From CAVONB01 sp963697205 (lineage in GTDB: Bacteria; Pseudomonadota; Alphaproteobacteria; Rhizobiales; Hyphomicrobiaceae), in assembly GCA_963697205.1 (NCBI GenBank), contig CAVONB010000011.1, positions 62,001 to 126,000 of the forward strand: a DNA stretch of 64,000 bases, written 5' to 3'. Below the pieces are notes generated by a model. That model did no database searches, was not told where the DNA came from, and worked only from the letters and a program-made list of their open reading frames with translations. Shown piece after piece: positions 27,745 through 37,411 of this stretch; the stretch's first letter is position 1, and each line of letters begins with the position of its first letter. Both the position numbers and the translations under genes were made by a program.

Positions 27745-28752
27745 ATGCGAGCTTTCACCTTTTCTGTCGCGCGCGGCATTCTCATTGCAGTCTGCTTCGC
27801 GCTTGGCACCGTATCAGCCGCCGCCGACGAGCTGTCCGATCGCAGGGCAATCGATAAACAGGTCCAACCGCTCTATCACGGCGAGCGGTTCATGGAGCTT
27901 GAAGCACTGGCCGAGCGATACCGCACGGGTGAGCGCACGGGCAGCGGCATCTGGAAACTGACAGTCCTCTATGCGACGCTCGAATTCCTCCATGGCGTCG
28001 ACATGGTCGCCGACTATCCTGGTGGACTGATTTGGGCGAGGCTCGACCGTTGGATCGCCGCGACGCCCACCGCGCCGACGCCGCGCATCATCAAGGCATT
28101 TGCCCTGCGCAGCCTTGCGCTCCGCACCGACCAATTCCAGTCCGACAAGCGCCAGGCCCACGCCGGCTGGCAGCCCGATCTCGCCTATCTCGATGCGGCG
28201 CAAAAGGAGCTTGAGGCTGCCGCCTCGTTCGCCAAGCGCGACCCCCATTACTTTGCCGTCCAAATCGAGATCATGCGCGCGCAGCGTGCCGAGTTGGAGG
28301 ACATCCTGACCGTCCACAACGAGGCGACGACCCGCCATCCGCTCTACTACCAGACGCATTTCGCAACCTTCCGGCATGTCATTCCAGCCAGTTCCATCAG
28401 AGGTGATGTGATCACGGCCTTCGCCAACACGGTCTACGAGAGCACCAAGTCGAGCGAAGGCGAAAGCGTGTATGCGCGACTGCTGTGGTCCGCTTACGAA
28501 TACAATTTCGGCCTCGGCGTCTTCCAGGATCTCCCCGTCCATACCGACCGGATGATGTCCGGCATGCGGCAGATCATCAAGAAATATCCCTCGCCCTGGA
28601 ACGCGGAGCATTTCGCGCTCTTTTCCTGCCTGCTGGGCGACAAGGAGCTGCTGCGCGCGATGTTTGCGATCTCACCGAAAACGCCGACCGAGGCGATTTG
28701 GCAGAACCCGATCGTCCACGATGCCTGCCGCAAGTTCGTCGAGACCCGATAG
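27745..28752 (+). CDS. Secreted protein of unknown function (DUF4034-like), first of a tandem pair
   Basis: About 335 residues, mostly alpha-helical. A signal peptide (VARGILIAVCFALGTVSAAA) follows the ATG at 27745, which has GGAG nine bases upstream; a GTG at 27706 is a weaker choice. The N-terminal block QPLYHGERFMELEALAERYR and SGIWKLTVLYATLEFL is shared with the next gene and resembles DUF4034 as I remember it; this naming is not verified. Likely periplasmic. The paralog starts 27 bases downstream, so the two form an operon. Confidence 0.68.
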   Translation: MRAFTFSVARGILIAVCFALGTVSAAADELSDRRAIDKQVQPLYHGERFMELEALAERYRTGERTGSGIWKLTVLYATLEFLHGVDMVADYPGGLIWARLDRWIAATPTAPTPRIIKAFALRSLALRTDQFQSDKRQAHAGWQPDLAYLDAAQKELEAAASFAKRDPHYFAVQIEIMRAQRAELEDILTVHNEATTRHPLYYQTHFATFRHVIPASSIRGDVITAFANTVYESTKSSEGESVYARLLWSAYEYNFGLGVFQDLPVHTDRMMSGMRQIIKKYPSPWNAEHFALFSCLLGDKELLRAMFAISPKTPTEAIWQNPIVHDACRKFVETR

Positions 28753-28779
28753 GCGCGCGTTGGCCCAGGAGCACGCACG

Positions 28780-29856
28780 ATGAAACGTTTCGTCCTTGCC
28801 TTGATTCTGCTCGTCGTACCGGCGGTCGCGCCCGCGATCGCTGCACCACCTGAAATGCACGCTCAGGTGCGCGACAGAATGCAGGAGAATGTCCAGGCGG
28901 CCATGATGCAACGCCGCTTCGATCAGCTGGAGGCGTGGGGGAACGAGTACCGAACCACGAAAGCGCGTTCGCCCAACGGTGACTGGATGCTGCGCCTCTA
29001 CTACCTCACGCTATCGGAACTGGTTGCGGTCGGGTTCAGCGCGGAAGCGGAAAGAACCTCGTTCATCCAGTCATGGCAGTCGGCCTATCCGGCGTCGCCA
29101 GTACCCACGATCGTCCTGGCAAAATACTACATCATGGCCGCCGACAGGGCGCGCGGTGCCACCGCCGCCGATCAAGTCTTCAAAAAGGAGTGGGAGACGT
29201 ATGCCGGCTTACTCGGCAAGGCCGCCGCCACGCTCGAAGCAGGTGAGCAGGTGTCCCGCTTGGATCCCGAATGGCACGCCACATGGAACCGCATCGTCTT
29301 CCGGCAGGGGGTCGAGGAGGCCGACTTTCTAAAGGTGGTCGAGCGTGGCCTAGCGGCCGCGCCGGACTATCCCACGCTCTACGACTCAGCAGTCTGGTAT
29401 TACTTGCCGCAGTGGTACGGCAGCGCCCCCAAACTCAACGCCTTCATCGATCGCATGGCCAAGCGTCAGACACTGGTCGAACCGGATGCGTTCTATGCTT
29501 GGATTTATGTCAGCATCTTCAGCACTCTCAGCGCCAAGGGCGCGGTGGAGACCTATGGGATCGACTGGCCGCGCGTGAAGCGCGGTGGCCCGGCGCTCCT
29601 GAAGGCGTTCAACGACGTCGAGGTCGCCCATCCCATGCAAAAGCTGGCCTGCGACGTGCGCGACGGCGAGTTCGTGCGCGATCTGCTGCGTATCCAGGCT
29701 TCGCTTCGTCGCGATTTCGACCCCGAGGCCATTGATGTCGCCAAGTTCTGCGGCTGGAAGCCGACGCCGGTCCAGGTCCGCACGCGCAGCGAGCAGATCC
29801 CTTTCGGCGTCCCAGCCGCTCAATTCGTCGGGCCGCGCCGTCACATCTCGAACTGA
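28780..29856 (+). CDS. Secreted protein of unknown function (DUF4034-like), second of a tandem pair
   Basis: Protein of 358 residues with a clear signal peptide (RFVLALILLVVPAVAPAIAA). The block QAAMMQRRFDQLEAWGNEYR plus GDWMLRLYYLTLSEL aligns with the preceding gene. Later parts (SAVWYYLPQWYGS, DAFYAWIYVSIFST) suggest a helical-repeat protein; residues near 290-325 include two conserved-looking Cys (LACDVRDGEF, FCGWKPTPVQV). Function unknown. The operon partner lies upstream, and phaA is convergent downstream. Confidence 0.68.
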   Translation: MKRFVLALILLVVPAVAPAIAAPPEMHAQVRDRMQENVQAAMMQRRFDQLEAWGNEYRTTKARSPNGDWMLRLYYLTLSELVAVGFSAEAERTSFIQSWQSAYPASPVPTIVLAKYYIMAADRARGATAADQVFKKEWETYAGLLGKAAATLEAGEQVSRLDPEWHATWNRIVFRQGVEEADFLKVVERGLAAAPDYPTLYDSAVWYYLPQWYGSAPKLNAFIDRMAKRQTLVEPDAFYAWIYVSIFSTLSAKGAVETYGIDWPRVKRGGPALLKAFNDVEVAHPMQKLACDVRDGEFVRDLLRIQASLRRDFDPEAIDVAKFCGWKPTPVQVRTRSEQIPFGVPAAQFVGPRRHISN

Positions 29857-29883
29857 GGCGTCAGCGCGCCTGCGACGTCCGCC

Positions 29884-29915
29884 AAAAAAAACGCCCGGGA
29901 CCACCGTCCCGGGCG
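29884..29915 (-). terminator. Rho-independent terminator of phaA
   Basis: Stem CGCCCGGGA / TCCCGGGCG (29892-29900, 29907-29915) with a 6-nt loop, followed on the minus strand by eight T (A-run 29884-29891). It also lies just past the convergent secreted-protein gene and may stop both. Confidence 0.92.
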
Positions 29916-29963
29916 CGCCAATTCGTTTGCGCGGCAGCGCCACAGCTTCGTGCCTATTGTCGC

Positions 29964-31151
29964 TCACTCCCGCTCCACACACATGGCGACGCCCATGCCG
30001 CCGCCGATGCATAGCGTGGCGAGGCCCTTCTTGGCATCGCGCTTTTGCATTTCATAAAGCAGCGTCGTCAGCACGCGTGCGCCGGATGCGCCGATCGGAT
30101 GGCCGATCGCTATTGCGCCGCCGTTCACGTTGACCTTCTCGGTATCCCAGCCGAGGCCCTTGTTGACCGCGCACGCCTGGGCGGCGAATGCCTCATTGGC
30201 TTCGACGAGGTCGAGGTCGGAGGCCTTCCAGCCGGCTTTCTCCAGCGCCTTCTTGGACGCAGGGATCGGCCCAGTGCCCATGATCGAGGGATCGACGCCG
30301 ACCGACGCCCACGACACGATCCGGGCCAGCGGCTTGATGCCCCGCTTCTTGGCTTCTGCCGCGCTCATCAGCACGACCGCTGCCGCGCCGTCGTTGATGC
30401 CCGACGCGTTGGCCGCCGTCACCGAGCCTTCCTTGGGATCGAACGCGGGACGCAGCTTGGAGATGCCCTCGAGCGTCACGCCGTCCTTGATGTACTCGTC
30501 ATCGGCGACGACCGTCTCGCCCTTGCGCGTCTTGATCGTCACGGGCGCGATCTCGTCCTTGAACCGTCCGGCCTTCTTCGCGGCCTCCGCCTTGTTCTGT
30601 GAGGCCACCGCGAACTTGTCCTGCTCGTCGCGCGTGATCTGGTACTGCTTGGCGACGTTCTCCGCCGTCGTGCCCATGTGATAGCCGTTGAAGGCATCCC
30701 ACAGGCCGTCCTTGATCATCGTGTCGATGAACTTCATGTCGCCCATCTTGGTGCCGTCGCGCAGGTGCGCGCAGTGTGGCGACTGGCTCATGCTCTCCTG
30801 TCCGCCCGCCACGACGATCGACGACGAGCCGTCCAGGATCTGCTGGGCGCCGAGCGCGACGGCTCTGAGACCCGAGCCGCACAGCTGGTTCATGCCCCAT
30901 GCCGGGCTCTCGACCGGGACACCGGCGGCGACGGCCGCCTGACGGGCGGGGTTCTGACCGGCGCCAGCGGTCAGGATCTGGCCCATGATCACCTCGTTGA
31001 CCTCGCCTGGCTTGATGCCGGCCCGCTCGATGGCGGCCGAGATCGCAACCTTGCCCAGTTCGTGGGCCGGCAGCGCCGACAGCGAGCCGTTGAAGGATCC
31101 GACGGGCGTGCGCGCGGCGCTGGCAATGACGATGGTGGTGTCCTGGCTCAT
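29964..31151 (-). CDS. phaA: Acetyl-CoA C-acetyltransferase (beta-ketothiolase)
   Basis: Condenses two acetyl-CoA to acetoacetyl-CoA, the first step of polyhydroxybutyrate synthesis, or runs in reverse in degradation. 395 residues. The nucleophilic Cys is in MNQLCGSGLRAVALG (about residue 90). The C-terminal catalytic residues are in NGGAIAIGHPIGASGARVL (His) and LCIGGGMGVAM (Cys). The start at 31151 follows CCGGAGACGCC. It is divergent from phaR, the PHA regulator, about 290 bp away, which supports a role in PHA metabolism, although phaB and phaC are not in the window. Confidence 0.95.
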   Translation of the reverse strand: MSQDTTIVIASAARTPVGSFNGSLSALPAHELGKVAISAAIERAGIKPGEVNEVIMGQILTAGAGQNPARQAAVAAGVPVESPAWGMNQLCGSGLRAVALGAQQILDGSSSIVVAGGQESMSQSPHCAHLRDGTKMGDMKFIDTMIKDGLWDAFNGYHMGTTAENVAKQYQITRDEQDKFAVASQNKAEAAKKAGRFKDEIAPVTIKTRKGETVVADDEYIKDGVTLEGISKLRPAFDPKEGSVTAANASGINDGAAAVVLMSAAEAKKRGIKPLARIVSWASVGVDPSIMGTGPIPASKKALEKAGWKASDLDLVEANEAFAAQACAVNKGLGWDTEKVNVNGGAIAIGHPIGASGARVLTTLLYEMQKRDAKKGLATLCIGGGMGVAMCVERE

Positions 31152-31440
31152 CTGGCGTCTCCGGTTGGCGGCGCGCGATCGTGCGCGCGGGGGCAGTGCA
31201 TGAAATTGAGGCGTGCCGCAGTGCACGATGCCCCAGGGCAGGGGCCGGACCGTCGGCTGTGATTTTTACGATAGCAGGCCCGGGTTTGCGTTCGCAATTG
31301 CGACATCCGCATTAAGCCTGTGCCTGGGCCGTCTCGCGAATTGAAATGGGGCATTGCACAATTGGGTGGCAGGGACGCCGCACTGCGTGCTACTATGTCG
31401 CGGTGCAACAACCTTTCCGACGAGCAAGCGGGTCTCTGTA
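31152..31440. promoter_or_regulatory. phaA-phaR divergent control region
   Basis: A 289-bp spacer with several TTGCA/TGCGA-type words (around 31286-31304, 31352-31358 and 31402-31408). PhaR family repressors bind TGC-rich sites near pha promoters in Paracoccus, so these are candidate operators. That is inferred from base composition only. Confidence 0.4.
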
Positions 31441-32169
31441 ATGCTGAACAAGGCTGAAGCGGGTGGCGAAAAGCGCGAGGCTGTCGTCGTCAAGAAGTAT
31501 GCCAACCGCCGGCTCTACAACACAGAGACCAGCACCTACGTCACCCTCGAGGACTTGGCGACGATGGTCCGCGGCGACCGCGATTTCGTGGTCTACGACG
31601 CCAAGACCGGCGACGACCTGACCCATTCGGTGCTGACACAGATCATCGTCGAGCAGGAATCCCGCCCGGGCGGCCAGACCATGCTGCCCGTGCCGTTCCT
31701 TCGTCAGCTGATACGCTTTTACGACGACAGCATCTCGCGCATGATCCCGAGCTACCTGCAGATGAGCATGGAGACGCTGGTCAAGGAGCAGGAGCGGTTT
31801 CGGACCCAGTTCGCCAGCGCCCTGACCAACCCCTCCGCGGCGTTCGAGGCCTATCAGGACCAGGCGCGTAAGAACCTCGCCATGTTCGAACAGGCCATGC
31901 AGATGTGGACCCAGTTCGCTCCTGGGATGCAGGGCATGCCTGGAATTCCTGGAATGCTGGGCATGCCCGGAATGCCGGGGATGCCGGGGATGCCGGGAGC
32001 CAAGTCGGGCGCAGGCAAGTCACCCGCCACCTCCGCGCAAAAAACCGATGCTGCCGCCCAGCCCGTTGCTTCGGACGCCGCCGCCGCCCCGCGCGATGAA
32101 CTGGCCGAGCTGAAGGCGCAGCTTGCCGCCATGCAGGCGAAGATCGAGAAGCTCTCACAGCGCGACTGA
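31441..32169 (+). CDS. phaR: Polyhydroxyalkanoate synthesis repressor PhaR
   Basis: DNA-binding repressor of PHA granule genes that also senses PHA. The N-terminal PHB_acc_N domain is diagnostic: VVVKKYANRRLYNTETSTYV (about residues 15-35), then YDAKTGDDLTHSVLTQIIVE. The accumulation regulator domain follows (LPVPFLRQLIRFYDDSIS, IPSYLQMSMETL). A Gly-x-y tract of nine triplets, rich in Gly-Met-Pro (31924-32004), is followed by an Ala-rich linker and a C-terminal coiled coil (DELAELKAQLAAMQAKIEKL). 242 residues. The ATG at 31441 was chosen because family similarity begins shortly after it. Confidence 0.94.
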   Translation: MLNKAEAGGEKREAVVVKKYANRRLYNTETSTYVTLEDLATMVRGDRDFVVYDAKTGDDLTHSVLTQIIVEQESRPGGQTMLPVPFLRQLIRFYDDSISRMIPSYLQMSMETLVKEQERFRTQFASALTNPSAAFEAYQDQARKNLAMFEQAMQMWTQFAPGMQGMPGIPGMLGMPGMPGMPGMPGAKSGAGKSPATSAQKTDAAAQPVASDAAAAPRDELAELKAQLAAMQAKIEKLSQRD

Positions 32170-32349
32170 CCGGCGCGGCGTCGGCGCGGCGCCCGTTGCG
32201 GCTGTCCTCGGAGTCCCGCGGCACCTTGATCGCGGACCTTTGCGCCGCACGCTGCCGATTGACGCCACCGGCGCCCCCGTTTTTACTCGCCCCCAACGCG
32301 AAGGTGCCGTCTCGGTCGGCGCCGGGCATTTCAGCGAGGTAACTCTTCC

Positions 32350-32847
32350 ATGACGACATCGCCCCCCTCGCCCGGTGACCTGCTCCATTGGGAGGACGTG
32401 GCGCCGGGCCAGGTCTTCGAGCTGGGCACGCGGGTCGTGCCGCAAGACGAGATCCTGTCCTTCGGACGGACCTTCGACCCCCAGCCGGTCCACGTCGATC
32501 TTGCCGCCGCCGAGGCCTCCATGTTCGGCCGACTGTTCGCCTCCGGCTGGCACTCCTGCGCGGTCCTCATGCGCCTCATGTGCGACGGCTTCTTGAACCA
32601 GGCCGCAGCCCTCGGCGCCGGCGGCGTCGATGAGGCCCGCTTCGCCAAGCCGGTTTTTGCCGACGAGCCGATGACCGGCCGCGCCACCTGCAAGGGCAAG
32701 CGCGAGCTGCGCTCCAAGCCCGACGTCGGCACCTGCCGCTTCCTCTTCGAGTTGATCAACGCCAAGGGCGAGACCGCGCTGTCCCTGGAGAACGACATCT
32801 TCATGCGTCGGCGCAAGCCGGCCGCCGCTTCAACCAGCGCGTCCTGA
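32350..32847 (+). CDS. MaoC family dehydratase, first of a tandem pair
   Basis: Hotdog-fold protein of 165 residues. LHWEDVAPGQVFELGTRVVP, then SFGRTFDPQPVHVD (the Asp/His hydratase motif: D in FDPQP and H in VHVD), then SMFGRLFASGWHSCAVLMRL. Such proteins hydrate trans-2-enoyl-CoA or act on related thioesters. The paralog follows 14 bases downstream, and together they may form a heterodimer as in known two-gene MaoC enzymes. Proximity to phaA/phaR suggests supply of (R)-3-hydroxyacyl-CoA, which is an inference. Confidence 0.85.
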   Translation: MTTSPPSPGDLLHWEDVAPGQVFELGTRVVPQDEILSFGRTFDPQPVHVDLAAAEASMFGRLFASGWHSCAVLMRLMCDGFLNQAAALGAGGVDEARFAKPVFADEPMTGRATCKGKRELRSKPDVGTCRFLFELINAKGETALSLENDIFMRRRKPAAASTSAS

Positions 32848-32861
32848 GGAGCCTCGCCGCC

Positions 32862-33365
32862 ATGAGCAATTATTTCGAGGATCTCGAGGTCGGCGCCTGG
32901 GTCGAGGTGGGCCAGACCACGTTCAGGCGCGAAGACATCGTCAACTTCGCGCGGCAGTACGATCCCCAGCCCTTCCATCTCGACGAGGCCGCCGCCGAGG
33001 CGTCCCTCTTCAAGGGCCTGTGCGCCAGCGGCTGGCACACCGCCGCCGTCTGGTTGCGCCACACCATCGATCACCGCCGGCGGATGTCGGACATGGTCGC
33101 GTTTCGCGGCGAGCGCCCGGCCAAATGGGGCCCGTCGCCCGGCTTCGAAAAGCTCAAGTGGCTGAAGCCCGTCATGGTCGGCGACACCATCCGCTACACA
33201 ACCCGCTATACCGAGAAGATTCCGAGTAAGTCGCGTCCCACGCTGGGCCTCGTGGTCGCCGAGAACGAAGGCCACAACCAGAAAGGCGAGCTGGTTTTCT
33301 CCGTCGTCACCAAGGTATTCGTCGAGCGCCGCGAGCCTGGTCCGCCGGCGCCGCCCAAAGCCTGA
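32862..33365 (+). CDS. MaoC family dehydratase, second of a tandem pair
   Basis: Protein of 167 residues, paralogous to the preceding gene: FEDLEVGAWVEVGQTTFRRE, then NFARQYDPQPFHLDEAAAE (hydratase motif with Asp and His), LFKGLCASGWHTAAVWLR and a C-terminal strand LVFSVVTKVFVERREPG. The 14-base spacing and shared architecture indicate an operon. The substrate is unknown. The YDPQPFHLD motif is intact, so this copy is probably the catalytic one or catalytically competent alongside its partner. Confidence 0.86.
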   Translation: MSNYFEDLEVGAWVEVGQTTFRREDIVNFARQYDPQPFHLDEAAAEASLFKGLCASGWHTAAVWLRHTIDHRRRMSDMVAFRGERPAKWGPSPGFEKLKWLKPVMVGDTIRYTTRYTEKIPSKSRPTLGLVVAENEGHNQKGELVFSVVTKVFVERREPGPPAPPKA

Positions 33366-33484
33366 CGCCCGGTCGCAGCACGCCCCGCTCCGGCCGGCGC
33401 GTGCCGACCGGTCGCGTCCGACTTGGCAGATGGCTTGCGCAAGCTCAAGGCAGGCGGCCACTGGCCCCTGGCAGACTGACCCTT

Positions 33485-34087
33485 ATGACCGACCACAGCA
33501 CAGACAGCGGCCAAGCGTCGGGGCGGCGCGCCCTGCACGTCCTCGTCGCATTCGCGTCGCAGGAAGGCCAGACCGAGAAGATTGCGCACCATTGCGCCCG
33601 TGGCTTCGAGGATCGAGGCCATCTCGTCCGCCTGATCGACCTGAGGTCGCCTGGCGCGCAGGTCGAGGTCGGCAGCATCGACGCGGTCATCCTGGCCGCT
33701 TCCATCCATCTCGGTCAGTACGATCCGGCGCTGGCGAGCTTCATCGTCCGCCACGGCGCCGGGTTCGGCCGGATGCCCTCGGCCTTCATCAGCGTCAGCC
33801 TGTCAGCGGCCAGCCACGACCCCGCCGAACGCGGCGCCATCGACGAGATCGCGCGCCGCTTCCTGCACGAATCCGGCTGGCAGCCCGACCACGTCGAGCA
33901 CGTCGCCGGAGCGGTTCACGATCGGGAGCTGAATGCCCTCGAGCGCATGGTGATCCATCGCATCGTCGATGCCCATGGCGTCGCGCGGCATCCCTCGGGC
34001 GATACCGAGTTGACGGACTGGCAGGCGCTCGATGCCTTCCTGCGCCGCTTCGCGGGCGAGTTCGAGGCGCGCGCCAATACGGCCTGA
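33485..34087 (+). CDS. Flavodoxin-domain protein, HemG-like (menaquinone-dependent protoporphyrinogen oxidase family)
   Basis: Protein of 200 residues with a flavodoxin fold: the FMN phosphate loop FASQEGQTEKIAHHCARGF (about residues 24-42), VILAASIHLGQYDPALASFI (HemG-type ASI...G.Y), AFISVSLSAA and DHVEHVAGAV. HemG oxidises protoporphyrinogen IX to protoporphyrin IX with quinone. The alphaproteobacterial homologs are less well characterised, so the activity is inferred. It is followed 11 bases later by a convergent gene. Confidence 0.78.
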   Translation: MTDHSTDSGQASGRRALHVLVAFASQEGQTEKIAHHCARGFEDRGHLVRLIDLRSPGAQVEVGSIDAVILAASIHLGQYDPALASFIVRHGAGFGRMPSAFISVSLSAASHDPAERGAIDEIARRFLHESGWQPDHVEHVAGAVHDRELNALERMVIHRIVDAHGVARHPSGDTELTDWQALDAFLRRFAGEFEARANTA

Positions 34088-34098
34088 TCCCCCATGCT

Positions 34099-35145
34099 TC
34101 AGCGAGGCGGAGCCGGTCGGGGCTGTGGCCCGGCAGATGCCGCTGCTTGGAGCGCCTTGACGAGCAGCGAGACATCCCCGCCGAGCCAGCGATGCCGATC
34201 CGTGCCAGTGGGCAGACGCGCCGGCAGGCGGCCCGGAAAACGTTGCGCGTAAAGCGCCGGCCAGCCGGCCCCGGCCTGCTTGGGCACGGACTGCGCCTTG
34301 CCGGCCTTCGCCTCGAACAGCGCGGGTTCGACAAATCCGCGCGCGGTCAGCGCGACGAGGCGATGCAGCGCGCCATCGCCAAGCGCGTACCAGTCCTCGC
34401 CGCGACGCGCTGCCAGCTCGGCCATCACCACCAGCGGCGTCGTAGAGAACGAATGATAGTGCAGTGCGCGCGCGCCGCGATCCATCTCCAGCTGAAGTGC
34501 ACCGTCCGGCCCGATGTCGCGCGCGGCATCCTGGAAGATTGTCCGCGCCATCGTCCAGTGGCGCTCGCTGCCGGTCGCCAGCGCCGTGCCGGCGACACCG
34601 AGCCCGAGCCAGTACCAGTGATTGTTGCGCCGCCGATTGCGATCGTCGAAGAAGGCGCGTGCGCCATCCGCGAAGCGGATGAGCCACGGCTCGATGGCGT
34701 CACGTTGCGCCGGACTCGCCCACGGGCGGACCTTGAGATAAGCGAGCGCGACCCCGGCAAGGTCCCATTTGCGCTGGTACTCGGCCTGGTGCGACGACAT
34801 CCGCCCGAGCCACGCCTCGCCTTGCGCCCAGCGTTGGAGCCAGTCGAGCGCGCACGCCGCCGCGGCTGACTTCGACAGGCGCACCGCCGTATCCGCATCG
34901 CGAACGACGTGCGCGAGAAACGCGTTGATGGGCGCCAGCACGGCCTTGTTGCGCGCCTGGATCCCAGGATCGATCACGGTACCCGCCGCGTCCGTGTAAT
35001 AGCGCGCGAGCTCCAAATCGCGCACCGGCGCGGGCGGGGCGGCGCAGTCGCCCGCCGCGCGTGCATCGCTTCCATGGACAAGCATGAGGGCCACGGCGGC
35101 GAGCGCAACTCTGCCCACGAGGTGGACCGGTCGGCGGCCTGTCAT
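34099..35145 (-). CDS. Alginate lyase family protein (poly-mannuronate lyase, AlgL-like)
   Basis: Secreted protein of 348 residues. The signal peptide (LVGRVALAAVALMLVHGSDARA) is followed by an alpha/alpha-barrel-type sequence with RNNHWYWLGLGVAG, the NNHxYW catalytic motif of PL5 alginate lyases, and RGARALHYHSFSTTPLVVMA, matching the Tyr/His region. The start at 35145 overlaps the stop of the upstream class II aldolase (ATGA). Its place at the end of a methylthioadenosine-salvage-like operon is unexpected. It may act on an alginate-like or other uronic polysaccharide in the periplasm. Confidence 0.75.
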   Translation of the reverse strand: MTGRRPVHLVGRVALAAVALMLVHGSDARAAGDCAAPPAPVRDLELARYYTDAAGTVIDPGIQARNKAVLAPINAFLAHVVRDADTAVRLSKSAAAACALDWLQRWAQGEAWLGRMSSHQAEYQRKWDLAGVALAYLKVRPWASPAQRDAIEPWLIRFADGARAFFDDRNRRRNNHWYWLGLGVAGTALATGSERHWTMARTIFQDAARDIGPDGALQLEMDRGARALHYHSFSTTPLVVMAELAARRGEDWYALGDGALHRLVALTARGFVEPALFEAKAGKAQSVPKQAGAGWPALYAQRFPGRLPARLPTGTDRHRWLGGDVSLLVKALQAAASAGPQPRPAPPR

Positions 35146-35849
35146 GAGCGATCGCCTTTCCCGGCGCGCTGGCCGTAGGTTGCAAATCGGGCCAGGACGT
35201 CCGCCATGTCGGCTTCCGTCAGGATGTGCGGCGGCCCCAGCGCGAGCACGTCGATGTATTGCGCCGCGAGCGTCTCCACCTCCCGCGCCAGCGCCAGCGC
35301 GCGATCCAGTGTGCGCCCGGCCGCGATCTGCCCGTGGTTGGCCATCAGGCACGCATCGCGGTTGGCAAGTCCGGTCGCCACATGCGCCGCAAGCGCTTCG
35401 GTCCCGAACGTCGCGTAGGGTATGAGCGGGATATCGACGCCGCCGGCAACCGCGACCATGTAGTGGAACGCCGGGATCGGCCGATGCGCGCACGCCAGCG
35501 CCGTCGCCTTGGGCGAATGCGTGTGCACGATGGCGCCGATATCGGCACGTGCGGCATAGGCCGAAAGATGGAAGCGCCATTCACTCGATGGCGCGAGGGC
35601 ACCCGCCGCAACGCTGCCATCCGCCCGCACGTGGACCACGTCGGCAGGGACCATTGTCTCGTAGCCGAGCCCGGACGCCGTGATCAGCATCCCGTCCTCG
35701 ACCCGCGCCGAGACGTTGCCGGACGTCCCCGGCGACAGACCGGTCCGGCTCATCGCCTGCGCTGTCGCCACGACGGCGCGGCGCAAGCCGTCCTTGCGCG
35801 CCGCGGTGCGGATTTCCGGCGGTCGGGGTGTGGTGCGGGGGCGGGCCAT
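35142..35849 (-). CDS. Class II aldolase/adducin family protein (candidate methylthioribulose-1-phosphate aldolase or MtnB-like)
   Basis: About 235 residues. The class II fold shows SPGTSGNVSARVEDGMLITA (phosphate-binding SGN), IGAIVHTHSPKATALA (two zinc His), CLMANHGQIAAGRTLDRAL (third zinc His in NHG) and a Glu after the first block. It lies about 150 bp downstream of mtnA in the same direction, so its likely substrate is 5-methylthioribulose-1-phosphate or 5-deoxyribulose-1-phosphate. Either an aldolase (DHAP shunt Ald2) or a dehydratase (MtnB) is possible; no mtnC or mtnD is in the window, which favours the aldolase. An upstream ATG at 35873 is an alternative start. Confidence 0.78.
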   Translation of the reverse strand: MARPRTTPRPPEIRTAARKDGLRRAVVATAQAMSRTGLSPGTSGNVSARVEDGMLITASGLGYETMVPADVVHVRADGSVAAGALAPSSEWRFHLSAYAARADIGAIVHTHSPKATALACAHRPIPAFHYMVAVAGGVDIPLIPYATFGTEALAAHVATGLANRDACLMANHGQIAAGRTLDRALALAREVETLAAQYIDVLALGPPHILTEADMADVLARFATYGQRAGKGDRS

Positions 35850-35999
35850 GTCTTCGGATCGTCGCTCTGGCATCGGTTCAGACAATAGGCGGCAGACTGA
35901 CGGTCGGCCAGCCGGGCCGCTTTTCGTGGTTGATTGCGCGCCGGTTGCCGCGCAGCTTCCAGGCGTGCCGGCCAGCACCGGCGGCACGTGATGTGCACT

Positions 36000-37102
<1,103 letters not shown>

Positions 37103-37106
<4 letters not shown>

Positions 37107-37345
37107 GGCTCCTCGGCAAAGCGCGGGCGATTGATCATGTGATGATAGACGGTTCGATGTCCGCAGCGTCCGCAGTCGAGCAGGTACCACTCCGCATAGG
37201 GCATCACGGACGCGTCGGTGATGGTCAGCTCGCCCTCGTCGCAGGCGAGGCAGTTGAGCCGCGCCGATCGATCGCGCTTCCAGGCTTTCACCACTTCGCC
37301 CGCGCGCGCCGTCACCGCGCCTGTCAGACCGCTCGCTGGTGTCAT
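37103..37345 (-). CDS. Small zinc-ribbon protein of unknown function between apt and mtnA
   Basis: Protein of 80 residues with two CxxC pairs, CLACDEG (near residue 32) and CGRCGHR (near 58), spaced like a zinc ribbon. A short N-terminus precedes KRDRSARLNCLACDEG and the C-terminus is VYHHMINRPRFAEEP. It overlaps mtnA by four bases, which argues for real translation. No named family recognised. It could bind metal or nucleic acid, or assist the salvage enzymes. Confidence 0.68.
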
Positions 37346-37411
37346 CGTGATGGAACTGCTCCTTTGATGCGTGTGGATCTCGAAAAAACGATAGTCGGCC
37401 CGTCGCCCGAA

